Assembly: GCA_030278955.1 (NCBI GenBank)
Contig: JAOANR010000010.1
Location: forward strand, 27,096,174-27,160,173
Length of the DNA: 64,000 nucleotides
Direction of reading: 5' to 3'
Source of the DNA: Hygrophila difformis
Lineage: Eukaryota > Streptophyta > Magnoliopsida > Lamiales > Acanthaceae
Below the pieces are notes generated by a model. That model ran no database searches. It was given only the letters and a program-made list of their open reading frames with translations, and had not been told where the DNA came from. Each line of letters begins with the position of its first letter. Position 1 is the stretch's first letter. This document shows positions 19,641 through 30,439 of this stretch, piece by piece. A program made the position numbers and the translations under genes.

Positions 19641-21223
19641 CACTATCAACTACATACATTATTTTATAATAAACATTCCTCTACTCATTAATCAACAAAG
19701 GTAATAGCTTAGCATAATATGCCTTCATTTCTTCCTATTATAATATTTATCTTCTAGTATCAATAGATTATCTGTTTCGGACGTTAAAACTTCATTCAAT
19801 ACCACCATTCCAGAAAAAAAAAATTCAATTTATAGAATTTGCAGCAATTAGTCTTTCAATTTCTAACAAAGCTAGATTTATATTTGTTCTTCCGTCAAAT
19901 GCACATCTGTTAAAATATAGATTATGAAGTATTTCTTAAAAAATAGATTAATAAAAAAAATAAATTTTCCTTCTTTAGTTACTGATGGACTATTTGCACC
20001 CCAATAACTCTTTATACACTCGATTCTTTTATTTAAAATATGCTTTACGAAAATAACTAATTTACTCTAAATCTATTATCCATAGAATATGAATTTTCAC
20101 AATTCTCTTAATAATTATAATTTTTTTGTATTATTTGAAATATAATAAAAAATAAATATGATCTATTCAATTTAGTATATATTTATATACAATTGGAATG
20201 ATATAACTATAAAAAATATTTATAAATAATTAGCAACTATATAATTATATATTACTTTTTAAGATAAATCACATATTTTTGTGAAAACATGGCCTATATA
20301 TATTATTAATATATACAAATCTTTTTCATATATTTATTAATCTATCTTTTAATAATATAAATTCCATATATACACTGTGAATTTCATATAAATTTAAATT
20401 TTAAAATTTTCACAAATTAAAAATTGTGGGAACTCCATATAAATTAGAAATTAAATATCTTTTAAAAACTAAAAATTAGGATGTCATATACACATTGATT
20501 TGTATATTTAATATGAATAAATAAATATGTGCAATGTATATTTTAATTATATCATTTACCACACCAAAAAATATAACCAAAATTGAGACTAAACCTACAC
20601 AAAATTATCGACAGTTGCCAGTGCAGAATCTCGCTCTAATAATACTATGGTGCAAAAACTGAAAATGTCTATTCATGTTATAATAATCTTATGGTATAAA
20701 AATCAAAATCTATAATAAATAATAAATGCAGCAATAAAATCTAAAATAAATCAAATATAAAATATAAAATAATAAAATAGAAAATAAAAATAATAAATAA
20801 TAAATTCCAAAATAGATAAAATAAAATACAAAATTTCACATTTTATCTTTCAAATCGTTTTAAAAGTGAATAAATCTCTAATGAATAAATAAATAAATGC
20901 GAAAATCTAAAATTAGTAAAGTTAAAATTGCAAATTAATATAGATAAAATAAAAAATGAAAAATTTTAAATTTCAAATCTTTCAAATATATTTAAAAGTG
21001 AAGATTGTGGGAATTCCATATAAATTTGAAATTCCATATATTTCAAAAACTGAAAATTTATAATTAAAAAATAAATAAATGCGAAAATATAAAAATAATT
21101 AATTAAAAATGCAAAAATCTATAAAAATTAGAAATTTGAAATGGAGACACCGCATTAAATTTAGGATGGGTTGTTTACTAATGATTTAATATATATATAT
21201 ATATATATTAAAATAATATAAGT

Positions 21224-21929
21224 TGCCATGGATCATAGGATACATTCTTGCAAGGAAGGAACAACAGACAAGGAATTAAAAAGGATAGGGAAGCAAATCA
21301 AACCAAAGATCAACAAGAGAAAGCAAACACGCCCACACGTCGTATCCTCAATTCTTCATCAATCCAAAGTGTTGATTGTAATCATCTTGGAGAGCTTCAG
21401 ATCCAAGTTGATGGAGTTTGCCCAAGAATGAGCATGGTGTGATCCCCCGGAAGAGAGAAACTTGCAAAAATGCAAAGTATTTTTGATTCAAGAAAAGATG
21501 CCCACATTGTGAGGTGAGGACATACATATATAGGTCCAAGGGTCCCCACATGTTTACAACACTTAAACATAACTTAAGAAAATAAGTGCATTATCCTAAC
21601 ATCAGTTTGTGCACTATATTACATGGTTAGTGCACTATATTAAACTAGAACAACACAAAAAGAACAACAAAAATAGGCCTGGGTGCACCATAAAAGAGGG
21701 CACGGGTCAGCTACCAAATGTCGGGTCCATCTAGATGGATCCCGGGCTTTCTTCCGGATTGTACTGAAGCAACATCTTGGGTCCAGATTGGCATCCTATG
21801 GCCTTCAGCATGTCATCATCAAAGTTTTGCTTCAGTAGTTCAGAAATTTGGAAAGTGAACTTCTTGGCTCGATTCCTCGAACAAGGACCAGTGGAAAATG
21901 TAAGTGCTACAGTTGCGGCTTCCATGCCA
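21224..21929 (-). repeat. 3' LTR of the gypsy element (contains the end of pol)
   Basis: It runs TGCCATGG..CCATGCCA in plus orientation. The integrase frame continues through it for about 66 codons to the stop at 21731-21733, so this LTR carries the polyprotein C-terminus (SRNRAKKFTFQISELL). At every position where it differs from the 5' LTR it agrees with the third copy at 63059. Confidence 0.92.
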
Positions 21930-24739
21930 TTCCCTCCCCCTTCGGAAGGTTGATTCATCAACCGAAAAGAGTCTTCCTCGTCCCGTTCGAGCAGTACAAG
22001 ATCTGCAACATTAAAACTAGGATTAATGTTCCCATACTCATCAGGTAATTCTAATTTATAAGCATTATCATTAATCCTTTCTAAAACTTTAAAAGGTCCA
22101 TCTCCTCGTGGAGATAGTTTGTTGCGTCTCTTTGTTGGGAATCTCTCCTTCCTCAGATGAAGCCACACCCAGTCGCCTGGCTTCAGCACCAATTTCTTTC
22201 TACCCCGGTCATGGTACTTGGCATATGACTCCGCAGACTTGATCAGGCTATCTTTAACTTTCTGGTGCAGTTCCTTGATAGCTCTAGCCCTGTTCTTGCC
22301 ATTAACCTTAAGATGTTCATTGCTAGGCAATGGCAGAAGATCAATTGGAGTCAGGGGGTTAAAACCATAAACAACCTCAAAAGGGGACATGTGAGTTGAA
22401 CTATGGATATGCCTATTGTATGCAAATTCAATGTATGGCAGCCATTCATCCTAACTTTTGTAATTAGAAGCAGTAATAGTACGAAGTAAGTTACCTAGAA
22501 CCCTGTTGACAGCTTCAGTCTGGCCATCGGTTTGAGGGTGGAATGTGGTTGAAAACAACAACCTCGTGCCAATCTCACTCCATAGGGACTTTTAAAAGTA
22601 GCTAATGAACTTCACGTCTCTGTCAGACACAATTGACTTTGGAATTCCATGCAACCTCACGATCTCCCTGAAAAACAACCTTGCAACGTGTAGTGCATCA
22701 TTAGTTTTTGTGCAAGGCAAGAAATGAGCCATCTTTGAAAATCGATCTACCACCACAAATATTGAATCTTTTCCTCTTGCAGTTCGTGGTAGTCCAAGCA
22801 CAAAATCCATAGAGATATCCAACCACGGTCCAGTTGGAACAGGTAATGCTTGATACAATCCATGAGGCTTTACCGTGGACTTGGCTTTTAAGCACACAAT
22901 GCACTTTGCAATAAAATCTTCAACATGTTTTCTCATACCAGGCCAATAAAACTTCTCTGATAAAATCTCAGCTGTAGCATTCTTCCTAAAATGTCCCATT
23001 AGTTGTCCATTATGGGCCTCTTGAATTAGCAAATCACGAACTGAGCCCCTGGGAATACACAGCTTGTTCTCCCGATATAGAAAATCATCCAATCTAGAAA
23101 ACTCCTTGAAAGCATGTACCTCAGTCTCTCGGTATGCTTCTTCAAAATCAGGATCCGTTGCATATAGAGCTTTGATGTGCTCGAATCCTAGTAAGTGAGT
23201 TGTGGCAAGAGCAGCAAGGGTCGCCCTTCTAGACAAAGCATCTGCGACAATATTATCTTTTCCCTTTTTATAGCGAATAACATAAGGGAATCCTTCAATG
23301 AACTGACTCCATCGCGCATGACGCTTACTAAGTTGATCTTGACCCCGAATATGCTTCAAGGTTTCATGATCTGTGTTGATCACAAATTCTCGACCTCGAA
23401 GGTAATGTTGCCACACTCGAAGAGACCTAACCACAGCATAAAGTTCTTTATCATAAGTAGAATAATTTAACTACGCACCTGAGAACTTTTCGCTGTGATA
23501 AGCAATCGGTCTTCCTTCCTGAATTAACACTGCTCCCATCCCCGTCCCTGATGCATCACATTCAACTTCGAACGGTAGATCAAAATTTGGCAATGCAAGT
23601 ACTGGAGCATGTGTCAGCTTCTCTTTCAATGATCCAAATGCCTTTTCTTCTGTTGGCCCCCACTTAAAAGGATTGTCCTTTTTAAGTAGCGTTGTAAGGG
23701 GTGCGGCAATCACACTGAACTGTGCAACAAAACGACGAAAAAATCCACAAAGTCCTAAAAACTGGCGGATCTCATGCACATTCTTTGGCGGTGGCCAATC
23801 AGAAATGGCTTTCACTTTGGCTTCATCAACCTTAAGACCTCCCTGTCCAACTACAAATCCTAAGAAGTTCAGCTCCTTTGCATGAAAGGTACACTTCTCC
23901 ATGTTGACATAAAGCTTCACTTCTCGCAACATGTTTATGACATGTTGGACATGAGAAATGTGATCAGATTCACTAGAACTATAAATCAAAATATCGTCAA
24001 AATTAACTACAACAAATTTGCCAATGAAAGAATGAAGAGTCTCATTCATGAGACGCATAAATGTAGACGGAGCATTGGTTAAACCAAATGGCATGACGAG
24101 CCATTCGTATAAGCCGAACTTGGTCTTAAAAGCCGTCTTCCATTCATCTCCGGGTTTGACTCAGATTTGATGGTAGCCACTTCTAAGGTCGATCTTTGAA
24201 AATATGTTTGCATGTCCAAGCTCGTCCAACATATCATCAAGGCGTGGGATCGGGTGCCGGTACTTGATCGTGATGGCATTAACTGCACGACAATCTACGC
24301 ACATTCTCCAAGTGCTATTTTTCTTTGGAACTAAGAGCACTGGTACCGCACAAGGTGACAAGCTTTCTCGCACCCATGCTTTATCAAATAGACTCTGAAC
24401 TTGCTTCTGAATTTCCTTAGTCTCTTCGGGACTCATTCGGTATGCTGGCCGATTTGGAATTGAAGTTCCAGGCACAAAATCGATCTGGTGTTCAATGCCT
24501 CTCAAAGGTGGTAAGCCTGGTGGAACATCTTCAGGAAACACATCTTTATTTTGTTCCAGCATCCTAGAAAAATTCACAGGCAATTCAGATGTGGTATTGC
24601 AAGTTCTTTTAATTAAATCAACAGGTTTATAATAAGCAAGGAAACAGTAACCTGTTGTGTCGTCGCCTTGAATAGCTTGTTTGAAATCTGTCTTTGTTAG
24701 CAGGAGGCAAGTTTCGGATGAAACATCACAAATTTCCAC
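21731..24739 (-). pseudogene. gypsy pol: reverse transcriptase, RNase H, integrase (stops)
   Basis: One frame carries RT ([53 protein letters not shown]), RNase H ([30 protein letters not shown]), integrase ([34 protein letters not shown]) and a C-terminal region with HLRKERFPTKRRNKLSP. In-frame stops follow GYHQI (TGA near 24161), KFSGA (TAG near 23471) and FISYF (TAA near 22592), and there is a TAG near 22450. The RT active box reads NFDD where YFDD or YIDD is expected, a further defect. Pol is in a different frame from gag-pro; the two meet at a G run near 24762. Confidence 0.9.
21930..21943 (-). other. Polypurine tract of the gypsy element
   Basis: Minus strand GAAGGGGGAGGGAA directly precedes the 3' LTR, where plus-strand DNA priming is expected. 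It is also coding (Glu-Gly-Gly-Gly-Asn) because the pol frame crosses it. Confidence 0.8.
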
Positions 24740-24755
24740 GGTTGAGACCTTGATT

Positions 24756-26663
24756 TTACCCCCTTTGCTTTGCTTTATGCTCCTCCTCTTTTTTCTTCAT
24801 ATTCTCCCTAAGTATCTCCTGGTCTAACTTTATGATTCTAGGAGGGAGTGGCTTTATAGTGTAGGTCCTGTTACAATATATAAAACTTAAGGAATTGGCA
24901 CGACCCCTATATGTGACATCTCTATCATACAACCATGGTCGGCCTAAAAGAACATGACATGCGGTCATTGGTACCACATCACAAGTGATCTTCTCAGAAT
25001 ATGAACCCATCTTGATAGGAACTTTAGCTCTTTGGTTCACCTTCAGTGTTCCATTGTCATTCATCCAGTGAAGATGGTATGGCTTCGGATGATCTTCAGT
25101 TGGTAGTCCTAGCCTGCGAATCACATAAGTACTAAACACATTAGTACAACTACCATTATCAACAATAACAGAAGCCAATTCACCGTTTAAATCACAATGA
25201 CAATGAAAGAGATTCTCCCTTTGTTCATCAAGTGGTGGATCAACTTTATCTGCACTGAGAGATCTCATGGCCACGAAGGTGGTTAAGACTCTTTCTTCTT
25301 CTTCAATGATCTCGTGGTAACCACTGACTTCTTCAATGGTAGGAGGTTCCGGTTCTCCTTCAATTTCTTCTTCATCTGATTCCAAAATTTTCAAATGACC
25401 ACTTTCCAGAATTGCGACTCTTTTGGTGAAAGGGCACTCATTTGCATAATGTCCTTTCCTTTGACATTTAAAGCACATGACATCTTTAATGTCTCTTCGT
25501 GGTCTTTCATGTTGTTCCTTAGGTGCTGGAGGTTTATACACCTTGAACTCTTTTGCAAGCTCAAATCCTTTCGGCTTGTTGGACTTATCTTCAGGTTTGG
25601 GCCATGATCTGTTGTTCCAATTCTTTGTGGGCCACGGCTTGCTAGAACTAGATGAAGTATTCCCAAAAGTGATTCGTGGTGCCCGACCTTTGTGCTGAGA
25701 TTCAAACTTGGCTGCTAGATGCACTAAGTCCTCAGTATGTTCATAGCCTCGAAGATCAACCTCATCACGAATATCCTTTCTGAGCCCTTCCATAAACCTG
25801 GTATTGGTGATTTCCTCATCCTCTCTAACCCCTGCACGTGTCATTAACTTCTCCATTTCCTGGTAGTACTCGTGCACTGTCTTGTTTCCCTGGGTCAGAG
25901 TTTGCACCTTATGATACAAGTCCTTTCTGTAGTGGGAAGGCACAAATCGCTGCTGCATTAGTCGAATAAGATCATCCCAAGTCTCGGTTGGCCTAAAACC
26001 ACGTTCCCTGATTTCCTTTGCGGTTTTTTGCCACCAAGCCAAAGCATAGTCCTTGAACTGTGTAACTGCAATCTGTACTTTCCTCTTTTCTGAATAGTTG
26101 TGACATTCAAATATCAACTCCATTGAATCTTTCCACTCAATAAACTCGGCTGGATCTGGAGTTCCTTTGAAGATTGGAATGTCGAATTTGATCCCTTTGA
26201 TTTCTGATTCATCATCCTGATTATTAATGCGTCGGCCTCTTTGAGCTCTTGGTCCTCGAGGTAACGCTGCTGCAGGAGGGTGTGCCTGCCTAACTCTCCT
26301 AATGTTTGCTGGTGGTCCTCCTCGCCTATCAAAATGTCCCTCGAGTTCTTCCTCGGCCACGGCCATGTCATCATCGAGATTATTCTCACTGTGTTCACTA
26401 TCCGGATTGTTATGGGCGGTATCTGGAGCTGGCAGTTCTATATCACCTGTTAAGTGTCTCTGAACCATCCTAACAGCATGTTGTTCAACTGTTTGTCCGT
26501 ATTGTCTCAGGCGGGTAGTAACTTCAGTATACAACCCCTCAATTTGACTATCAACCTTGTTATTCATATCATCCATTCGCTTATCGAGGTTATCCGTTTT
26601 CACACTGAGTGATTGAAGGACGCTGATAATGTCTGAATTAGATGATCCGGATATACCTGTCAT
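24756..26663 (-). CDS. gypsy gag-protease polyprotein
   Basis: The start is taken at ATG 26663 (MTGISGSSNSD); the frame is open upstream to 26846 only through a Lys/Glu run encoded by the homopurine tract. In order: a coiled-coil-like N-terminus (VKTDNLDKRMDDMNNKV), an acidic linker, a Retrotrans_gag domain at about residues 170-325 (WKDSMELIFECHNYSE, LAWWQKTAKE, RFVPSHYRKDLYHK), a CX2CX4HX4C zinc knuckle at about 395 (CFKCQRKGHYANEC), then a retropepsin-like domain at about 500 with VDNGSC in place of the usual D-T/S-G, and HVLLGRPWLYDRDV. The protein packages RNA and processes the polyprotein. It ends at TAA 24758-24756, and pol continues in another frame after a G5 run. Confidence 0.88.
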   Translation of the reverse strand: MTGISGSSNSDIISVLQSLSVKTDNLDKRMDDMNNKVDSQIEGLYTEVTTRLRQYGQTVEQHAVRMVQRHLTGDIELPAPDTAHNNPDSEHSENNLDDDMAVAEEELEGHFDRRGGPPANIRRVRQAHPPAAALPRGPRAQRGRRINNQDDESEIKGIKFDIPIFKGTPDPAEFIEWKDSMELIFECHNYSEKRKVQIAVTQFKDYALAWWQKTAKEIRERGFRPTETWDDLIRLMQQRFVPSHYRKDLYHKVQTLTQGNKTVHEYYQEMEKLMTRAGVREDEEITNTRFMEGLRKDIRDEVDLRGYEHTEDLVHLAAKFESQHKGRAPRITFGNTSSSSSKPWPTKNWNNRSWPKPEDKSNKPKGFELAKEFKVYKPPAPKEQHERPRRDIKDVMCFKCQRKGHYANECPFTKRVAILESGHLKILESDEEEIEGEPEPPTIEEVSGYHEIIEEEERVLTTFVAMRSLSADKVDPPLDEQRENLFHCHCDLNGELASVIVDNGSCTNVFSTYVIRRLGLPTEDHPKPYHLHWMNDNGTLKVNQRAKVPIKMGSYSEKITCDVVPMTACHVLLGRPWLYDRDVTYRGRANSLSFIYCNRTYTIKPLPPRIIKLDQEILRENMKKKEEEHKAKQRG

Positions 26664-28107
26664 TTCTTCTTCTTCTTTTTTTTCTCTTTTTTTTGTTTTT
26701 TTTTTGTTTTTTTTGTTTTTTTTTCTCTTTTTTTTTCTTTTTTTTTTTGCTTTTCCCCTTTTTTTTTCTTCTTTTTTTCTTTTTTTTTCAGAATAACAAT
26801 ATATGTATAAAAGTGTTAGTAAAAAACAAACAAAGAAAAATGACACTCGAAGAAATCACAAGAGTCTTACAACCAAATGTTCAAGCTTGGATTTGTCCAC
26901 AACCGGTCCGATGCTTCCGCAATAGATTTCAATCACACCTTGATAGTGGGAATTGAGGATAGAGTTTGCATACGCACAATGCAAGAACCAGATTGCTATT
27001 GTTCGACTCGATGAAATAAAAGCAAGGAGTGTATGCACAATGTAATGTAAGGAATTATGTTCCGGATATTAATCGACAATTGATCCAATAATTCCAATCC
27101 TCAATATAAAAGTGAACTCACTAAAATATAAAAAGTGGTAGCTCACAGCATTCAACTCTCGGATATTTTATTACACACTGATAATTCCCAAATCAAGTTG
27201 ACAGCAAGCAAATAAAGGAATGGTGTTGTGGGTCCCGCAGGTGCAACAATTTTCTCAAAAATTTGGTTTGTCACGTGCACTTGAGAAAAAGAAAAGACTC
27301 CCACACCACTCTTGTTTAATACAGCCAACAACTTCGACTTTGAGATTAATTTGCTGCCAAACGGTACCCGTTCAATCAAACACTCATTAATGTTCCATCT
27401 ACCAAGTGCCCTTAATAATTATCCCTAGTAAACTTTTGAAATCAACCGACAATGGGGACTTTATGGATAAGATTTTGAAGGCTCAAGAAATTTTTTGAAT
27501 TTTAAGATGACTTGTTTGAAGATCATGAAAAATATGAACTCTCAAGAACACTCAAAATTTCACTCTTTGGAATTTTAGATGCAATATATCCAAGTAAGCT
27601 CAAGAACAAGTTTCCAAAGCATAACATGAACATACTAGATGTCACGATGTGTGAAAGCTAGCAAAAACACTCAAACATGAAGATCGAAGAGCAAAACATG
27701 GGCTGAGTTCAAGAACCTGTTGAAGATGGGATGAAGATGGTGATGAACACTAAGAACAACCCAAAATCTTCAAAAATTCATAGAACATGATTCCATTGGC
27801 CAAATTTTTCAAATCTTATATGAATCTTTAAGTAATCGAGCTAATGATTCCATTTGGACAAGAACAACACATACACTTCAATAGGCCATAACATTGTCAT
27901 ACGAACTCGAAATTGAGCATATCATATATGAAAATTCATCTACTCGACGAGAAGATTCTAAATATACGCCCAGATTTTCAACACTCCAAATATTCAGTTC
28001 GGAAATGGCCAAAACAGATTCTGTCCAGATTTTCAGATTTTTTTTTGATTTTTTTTTTTTTGGTTATTATGGATTTTGATGACGAACACAAGAAAGATCC
28101 TATCTTA
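26664..28107 (-). other. 5' leader of the gypsy element with homopurine tract
   Basis: Untranslated stretch between PBS and gag. 26664-26790 is almost pure T with a few C and G on the plus strand (A/G on the element's sense strand), about 125 bp, placed just upstream of the gag ATG. The remainder is AT-rich with no ORF of note. Confidence 0.7.
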
Positions 28108-28120
28108 GGCTCTGATACCA
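28108..28120 (-). other. Primer-binding site (initiator tRNA-Met)
   Basis: Minus strand TGGTATCAGAGCC matches the 3' end complement of initiator tRNA-Met. It lies 13 nt inside the 5' LTR, a slightly larger spacing than usual. Confidence 0.9.
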
Positions 28121-28133
28121 AATTCTAAACTAC

Positions 28134-28840
28134 TGCCATGGATCATAGGATACATTCTTGCAAGGAAGGAACAACAGACAAGGAATTAAAAAGGATAGGG
28201 AAGCAAATCAAACTAAAGATCAACAAGAGAAAGCAAACACGCCCACACGTCGTATCCTCAATTCTTCATCAATCCAAAGTGTTGATTGTAATCATCTTGG
28301 AGAGCTTCAGATCCAAGTTGATGGAGTTTGCCCAAGAATGAGCATGGTGTGATCCCCCGGAATAGAGAAACTTGCAAAAATGCAAAGTATTTTTGATTCA
28401 AGAAAAGATGCCCACATTGTGAGGTGAGGACATACATATATAGGTCCAAGGGTCCCCACATGTTTACAACACTTAAACATAACTTAAGAAAATAAGTGCA
28501 TTATCCTAACATAAGTTTGTGCACTATATTACATGGTTAGTGCACTATATTAAACTAGAACAATACAAAAAGAACAATAAAAGATAGGCCTGGGTGCACC
28601 ATAAAAGAGGGCACGGGTCAGCTACCAAATGTTGGGTCCATCTAGATGGATCCCGGGCTTTCTTCCGGATTGTACTGAAGCAACATCTTGGGTCCAGATT
28701 GGCATCCTATGGCCTTCAGCATCTCATCATCAAAGTTTTGCTTCAGTAGTTTAGAAATTTGGAAAGTGAACTTCTTGGCTCGATTCCTCGAACAAGGACC
28801 AGTGGAAAATGTAAGTGCTACAGTTGCGGCTTCCATGCCA
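28134..28840 (-). repeat. 5' LTR of the gypsy element
   Basis: 707 bp, TGCCATGG..CCATGCCA in plus orientation, followed by TAAGT. Relative to the 3' LTR it has AACTAAAG, AATAGAGA, ATAAGTTT, CAATACAA, ACAATAAA plus one inserted G, TGTTGGG, CATCTCAT and AGTTTAG. Four or five of these are C to T. Confidence 0.92.
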
Positions 28841-28845
28841 TAAGT

Positions 28846-29229
28846 TAAATTAGAATTTTAGTTATTCTCAAATCATATTAAAAGTGTTCACTTTTACTAT
28901 TCTGCACAAATTCCAGTACACTTTTAATTTTCTACACAAAGTCCCTAGCATTTCTTTAATTCTTAATATTTCAAAATTGGTACAAATAAAAATTTTATAA
29001 AATATATATTATGAAACTACACGATTAAACGGTTCTAATAAGATCACACTTGAATATTTTTCTTCAATTGTATCATTACATAATATTAAGTCAAAGTTAA
29101 ACAATAAACAGTATCAAAATTCATTAGAATCTTAAACACAAAATGCATACACCACTTTAACTACTAAACCCCACTACCTAAATTACTGTGTTCAAAAGAA
29201 AGTGGTCATATTTCGCAGGACGGAGGGAG
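28846..29229. mobile_element. Right segment of the split Stowaway MITE
   Basis: It ends GGACGGAGGGAG before TA (29230-29231) and begins directly after the gypsy target duplication. In reverse complement it follows the MITE at 5996-6453 over most of its length. Confidence 0.78.
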
Positions 29230-30099
29230 TAACACTGATAGAAAATTGCAAGGCCCTCCACAACCTACAGCTAGAGAATGGATTAAAGTGGTGAAGAAAA
29301 GGAACACTGGCCTAAAAAAGAAAGGAGAATTGGAGGCCAGCTTTAGTGGGCTAAAGAGTCAAGGAGGAGGGCATAAATCAGAGGGCCCATTACTGAAGAC
29401 AAGGCCAGAAAGGGTGTGATGAAAACCTTACAAATAATATCCAATACGGTGGGCAAGAGGGATTGGCTCAGAAAGATCGGTCAAAGCCGAGTGGCCCGTA
29501 GACCAACACACATAAAGGAAGCGGCTGCCTTGGCTGGGGAAGAGAAGGCAAATGCTAAGAGGCAGTGTTCGACAACTCCCACAAAAACAGATGGAGAGAC
29601 ACAGAAAGGGGGTATCGATTGTGGGGAGGTGGCTGGGACCAGTAATGTGGATAAAACACCGGCTGTCGAGGAAGACCTGGTCATGGCGGAAGGGAGGGAT
29701 TATTGGTGACTCCACTAGAAGAAATTTTCGAGTTGTTTTATGTTGTATTGCTCCAGACAATTTGATCAATATTGAACCCCAGTCGCAAAGAAATAAGGTG
29801 ACGGATTGTCGCACTAAGAAGGATGGCAATTTGAAGGAGAGGTTCTTTACCACTTGGGCGTTCCCGCCGGATTTCAACTTGGGAGATGTTACTGCAGGAC
29901 GCCTAGGGTGTTTGTTAGCATAGTTTCTTATCTTATGTTATTATGTTCCTTGCTTGTCTTTTGCTCTTTTCGTCTCTTCCTCTGTGTTGTTTTCTTTTTG
30001 TTTCCTTCTTTTGTATTTTTGTGTGGTGTTTGTATTTTCTCCGGTCATTGAATTGGCCTACCAAAAAAACAAAAGCAAAAAAAAAAAGAAAAAAAAATT
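29230..30099 (+). pseudogene. LINE 3' part: ORF1 end, residual coding, 3'UTR and poly(A)
   Basis: After the MITE's TA the LINE frame resumes with PPQPTAREWIKVVKKRN, typical of the basic ORF1 C-terminus, and meets TGA TGA near 29418. A further stretch (29550-29920) is partly open but shows no endonuclease or reverse transcriptase motif. A pyrimidine-rich 3'UTR (TTGTATTTTTGTGTGG, CATTGAATTGGCCTACC) and a broken poly(A) tail (30065-30099) close the element. ORF2 (about 4 kb in an intact L1) is absent, so the copy had an internal deletion. Confidence 0.75.
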
Positions 30100-30439
30100 A
30101 GTTCATATAATATCAACATCCTCACGTGTACTCTACATCTAAGCCAAGTCATTTTAAACAATAACAATTATACTAAATAATTTAAACAATGGCAATAATT
30201 TTTTGTTAGGGTTAAATTTTATTCAAGTCCTCCAATGGTATGAATTAAAATCTTAGACCTATTTATTGGAATAAAAAAACACTAATTAAAGATTAGTGTC
30301 CCTGTAAACTTTTTTGTAAAAAAACAATCAATAAATATGAAAATAAATAAATAATCAACCATAAAGTGGAACTTTTTCTAATTTTTACTTTGCCCGCAAA
30401 ACAAGGCAACTGGTTTCTTTCATTAAGTCATCAAAAATG

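Larger units (their letters stand above)
17653..21184 (-). mobile_element. Helitron with degenerate PIF1-like helicase
   Basis: On the minus strand the 3' end has the full Helitron signature: a CCGTCGAG/CTCGACGG palindrome, 8 nt, then CTAG, followed by T. The inferred 5' end is TC at 21184-21183, preceded by A (plus-strand TAATGATTT). This fits insertion between A and T with no target duplication, and the MITE sequence reads on at both sides. Helicase remnants lie inside in the same orientation. No Rep (HUH) domain was seen. The region is very AT-rich and otherwise non-coding. Length is about 3.5 kb. The 5' end is the less certain one. Confidence 0.75.
21224..28840 (-). mobile_element. Complete Ty3/gypsy chromovirus-type element, TSD TAAGT
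   Basis: Two LTRs of 706 and 707 bp flank the element. Target duplications TAAGT lie at 21219-21223 and 28841-28845. A tRNA-Met PBS and a purine tract are in place, and gag-protease-RT-RNase H-integrase run in Ty3/gypsy order on the minus strand. Integrase segments [18 protein letters not shown] and HLRKERFP, plus coding sequence running into the 3' LTR, point to the CRM/Reina side of the chromoviruses; I am not certain which. The LTRs differ by about 8 substitutions and one 1-bp indel, so the insertion is young. In-frame stops make this copy non-autonomous. A partial second copy is at 63059-64000. Confidence 0.9.

Noticed and set aside
26664..26846. Upstream extension of gag to an ATG at 26846
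   Set aside because: The extra 61 codons are a hydrophobic patch plus a Lys/Glu run produced by the homopurine tract. The ATG at 26663 gives a normal Gag start.
26642..26956. Plus-strand Phe-rich ORF of 104 codons
   Set aside because: It is the opposite-strand image of the homopurine leader of the gypsy element and has no coding character.
29428..29877. Minus-strand ORF of 149 codons in the LINE 3' part
   Set aside because: No domain, and it lies opposite LINE sequence with a consistent plus-sense 3'UTR and poly(A).
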